This document shows positions 61,640-64,000 of a stretch of 64,000 nt of DNA, piece by piece. Source of the DNA: Torymus aiolomorphi. Its lineage: Eukaryota; Arthropoda; Insecta; Hymenoptera; Torymidae. Numbering within the stretch: position 1 is the first letter of the stretch; every line of letters begins with the position of its first letter. The stretch spans positions 42,787,807-42,851,806 of the forward strand of contig CM070873.1 of assembly GCA_036365515.1 (NCBI GenBank), in the 5' to 3' direction. Below the pieces are notes generated by a model. It did not search any database, was not told the DNA's origin, and was given only the letters and a program-made list of their open reading frames with translations. The position numbers and the translations under genes are program-made.

Positions 61640-62199
61640 GTCGAGTATCATTAAACCAGAGAGCAGGTAATGCAGATTTAGTACATAATCTGATCACGTT
61701 TATTTTTCTTTATTTCTTTTAACCAACTTAATAGTACCCGATCCGGCCGAAAAAAATATAGGTAGATAGGAAATTTCAAGTCTATTGAAAAAGTGAGCCT
61801 ACTTCCGACCGATATCCAAACCCAACGCCGTAAAAAAATATTTTTGATTCCATATTTTTCTTTATTTTTTTAAACTTTTTAACCGACTTAATATTATCCG
61901 ATCATGCCGACAAAAATATAGAATATATATGGATTGATAGGTAATTTCAAGTCCTTTAAGAAAACGGGCCTACTTCCGACTGATATCCAAACCCGGCGAC
62001 AAAAACAATTTTCGATTTATCCACATTTTTCTTTTTTATTTTTTAAATACTTAATATTACCCAATCAACTATATAATTGAACTTGCACAACTTCAAAATA
62101 AGCTTGCCAAAGATAAACTTGATATCTCTGGCCAGTTTTGATTTATGCTGCGGACAAATTTATAACACACACACACACGCGCGCGCACGCATGTATGCA

Positions 62200-62259
<60 letters not shown>

Positions 62260-62400
62260 CATTTTCTAGAAAACGCATATTTCGACTCAGGGAGCTCAGA
62301 AATATCGAAAATCATCGAAATCTCGAGGTCGAAAAATTTTACCGTTACCAAGCTTTCTCTTTGAGAAAGCAAAATAGCTTAATGTAATTTTCTGTTTAAC
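61640..62400 (-). repeat. Diverged block A fragment with alpha module
   Basis: Two diverged copies of the CCGACTTAATATTATCCGAT segment precede a reversed alpha module (tail at 62090-62160, CA/CG tract 62165-62256, hairpin GCTTTCTCTTTGAGAAAGC at 62351-62369), then TTAATGTAATTTTCTG. It is more diverged than the other copies, hence older. Confidence 0.65.
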
Positions 62401-62959
62401 TCACCAGAACTTCATTCAGATCAACTATTTATTCCAGAAATTTTTACATAATAACTTTTGGAGTATTAGGAATATTATAAAGCATAGCAGAATAATAGAG
62501 ATTGTTATTGAACTAAATGGCGAATTTTACCCTTACGAACATAAACTGCAGTTTAAACTACTAGCTAAACTATTAGTTCAACTACTGCCCAAACTATTGG
62601 CTGAATTTCTGTCGAACCACTTGTCGTCAGTACTATTTTCGGATACCATGTAATGGGTTATTAGATAACTATAGTATAACTACTTATTATTTTTGCATAT
62701 TTTTCTTTTGATTTTGGAAAACTGCAAAATATTCCCCTAAAACTTTACAACATGTAAGCAATATTAAATTTTAATTTTTAAGTGTTTTTGTTTTAAAATC
62801 AATGCTTACAACAAAATTAATTTGTTTCACGCAAATATGGCGTAAAACTTTGAGCTGCCCATTGTCAGTAAGGGGGATATCAAAAACAAGGCAAACCTTG
62901 TAATTAGGACGCTTTGTAAAGAGTCATTTGAACGGTTGACTTATACGGCTTATACACTC
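62401..62959. other. No gene recognised
   Basis: AT-rich sequence. 62545-62640 has a run of related words (AACTACTAGCTAAACTATTA, CCAAACTATTGGCTGAA), which recall the motif cluster at 7700-8190 but are too diverged to classify. Confidence 0.3.
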
Positions 62960-63117
62960 TTGGCCGTCCAACTTATCCACAGATAGCACTACCGAAGCGC
63001 CGCATAGCGGATAAAATAGCCCAAGCTTACTTATGAAGAGCCGCCCATCACAAATTCTTCTTTGCACCGCTATGCGGCGCTCTGATAGCGCTTTCTGTGG
63101 ATACGTTGGACGGCCAA
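62960..63117. mobile_element. 158-bp foldback MITE
   Basis: Arms of ~52 bp: TTGGCCGTCCAACTTATCCA and GCGCCGCATAGCGG on the left, with complements TGGATACGTTGGACGGCCAA and CCGCTATGCGGCGC on the right. Spacer ~55 bp. No clear target duplication. Confidence 0.7.
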
Positions 63118-63130
63118 CAGTATTCGCTTT

Positions 63131-63961
63131 GTTAAGACCAACGTCAGCGCCCCTCGCGGCCAAAATTCGAACTGCTTATTGAAGGATAAGCACAGCTGAT
63201 TAGCATGAGCGGTATACGAACCAAAGATTATTTAATTAAAAAATAAAATAAGTAGTGATCCGATGAACGCCTTAAAATCATTTATTGATTTGTCTGATAT
63301 TATCAGATATATTGGCAATGGAACAAGGCCTTATGTGGAAGGCGAAAGAGTTTATAAGGCTAATCATATAATATTTTGTGGGTTAGCCAAAGAAAGTAGT
63401 GATTACTCAGCAGAGATAATAGCACTGTGCCTAAAAACGTCGGGTTTACAAGAATCTCCTCATGAAATAAGAGTAAAGATGTCTTCAAATGTATGTGCTG
63501 ATGAAAATATCATTCATTGGTGTGCTCTTGTAAAGCTGGTATTTTGGAAAAATGCAAACAGTCTGTTGCAGTTTTAATTCACCTTCACAAGTCAGTTCAA
63601 AATTATTGTTTTGTTTATTTTCTTAATGATGAGTAAATATTTAAAGCATTTACTTATCAAATGTGTTAATTCTTTTAAGAACTCCATCACGGCAAACTAG
63701 CATAGCAGAAGTTATGTTCTTGCCTATTCTTAATAAAATTTTCCATTTCTGTCATAATAATTTGTCTTTGGAAAACTGATGCAACGAGACATCTCGTACG
63801 TACTTGCATTACGGTACACAACACCACCGATTACTCTTAAACTTTTTAATTTTAATTACGTCGCTCATGGTTTCATAAGATTTACATTGGAGCCAGCTGT
63901 GTTTATCCTGCAATAAGCAGTTTGAATTTTGGCCGCGAGGGACGCTGACACTGGTCTTAAC
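63131..63961 (+). mobile_element. TIR-bounded element with SWIM-domain gene (ends uncertain)
   Basis: Inverted repeats of ~72 bp lie at 63131-63202 and 63891-63961 (GTTAAGACCAACGTCAGCGC and, reversed, GTTAAGACCAGTGTCAGCGT). They enclose the reading frame at 63263. True ends may lie further out, because a 158-bp foldback sits just left and the window stops at 64000. Confidence 0.55.
63263..63636 (+). pseudogene. SWIM zinc-finger protein fragment, frameshifted
   Basis: The ATG frame is open for 104 codons and contains GERVYKANHIIFCG and SAEIIALCLKTSGLQESPHE, typical of the region ahead of the SWIM zinc finger in transposon-associated YqaJ/SWIM or Mutator-type proteins. After IIHW the open frame gives no metal ligands. 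The +2/-1 frame instead gives CSCKAG, EKCKQSVAVLIHLHK, a CxC...C pattern with Q in place of the usual ligand His, ending at a TAA at 63634-63636. A duplicated TG in TGGTGTGCTCTTG explains the frameshift. It is therefore an inactivated copy. Family assignment rests on motif recognition only. Confidence 0.55.
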
Positions 63962-64000
63962 AAGGCCAATTAATACCTCTATGGTTACGACGTACGCACG

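Overview
This is a eukaryotic, strongly AT-rich, intron-containing and almost gene-free window, built nearly entirely of repeats. The best clue to the organism is a minus-strand exon (9075-9776) that encodes ankyrin repeats followed by a PRANC/F-box-like tail. That architecture is characteristic of parasitoid wasps (Nasonia, braconids, Trichogramma) as well as poxviruses. Penelope-like element remnants, tRNA-derived sequences, long (AC)n runs and TTAA/TA transposons also fit an insect. My reading is a hymenopteran parasitoid, moderate confidence. Nothing prokaryotic is visible.

Layout. 1-3611: old repeat block carrying a TIR element (125-1317) and a TTAA-flanked element (1489-3541). 3335-4213: large palindrome. 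3612-9880 and 19360-25608: two near-identical direct copies of a 6.3 kb segment carrying an LRR-like pseudogene, a tRNA-like sequence, a 28-bp-repeat hairpin and the ankyrin-PRANC exon. 10740-18992, 25610-37230 and (inverted) 47516-57900: three copies of a second block ('block A') made of Penelope-like fragments, hairpin plus (GT)n modules and low-complexity CGAT-rich sequence. The last two copies form an inverted repeat with arms of roughly 8.5-11.6 kb. 37828-46738: an 8.9 kb TTAA-flanked insertion in the spacer of that inverted repeat, filled with minisatellites, ~320 bp and ~313 bp tandem arrays and nested palindromes. 57900-64000: further repeats, a TA-flanked TIR element, a miniature foldback and a frameshifted SWIM zinc-finger gene inside another TIR pair.

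The duplicated copies act as internal controls. Empty sites in sister copies fix the ends and target duplications of four insertions: 1489-3541 (TTAA), 27371-30297 (TA or GTAC), 35461-36554 (TA) and 37828-46738 (TTAA). The 27.4-30.3 kb insertion is the most gene-like part of the window. Between ~130 bp TIRs it holds a four-exon open reading frame of unknown function with consistent splice phases, next to a decayed fragment of RNA polymerase II subunit RPB2, so it looks like a transposon that captured host gene pieces. (AC)n/(GT)n runs repeatedly sit exactly at junctions between otherwise unrelated segments, which suggests they drove the rearrangements.

No complete, clearly functional host gene is present. 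Apart from the 28.1-29.1 kb reading frame and the ankyrin-PRANC exon, the coding remnants are truncated or frameshifted. All boundaries were read by eye.
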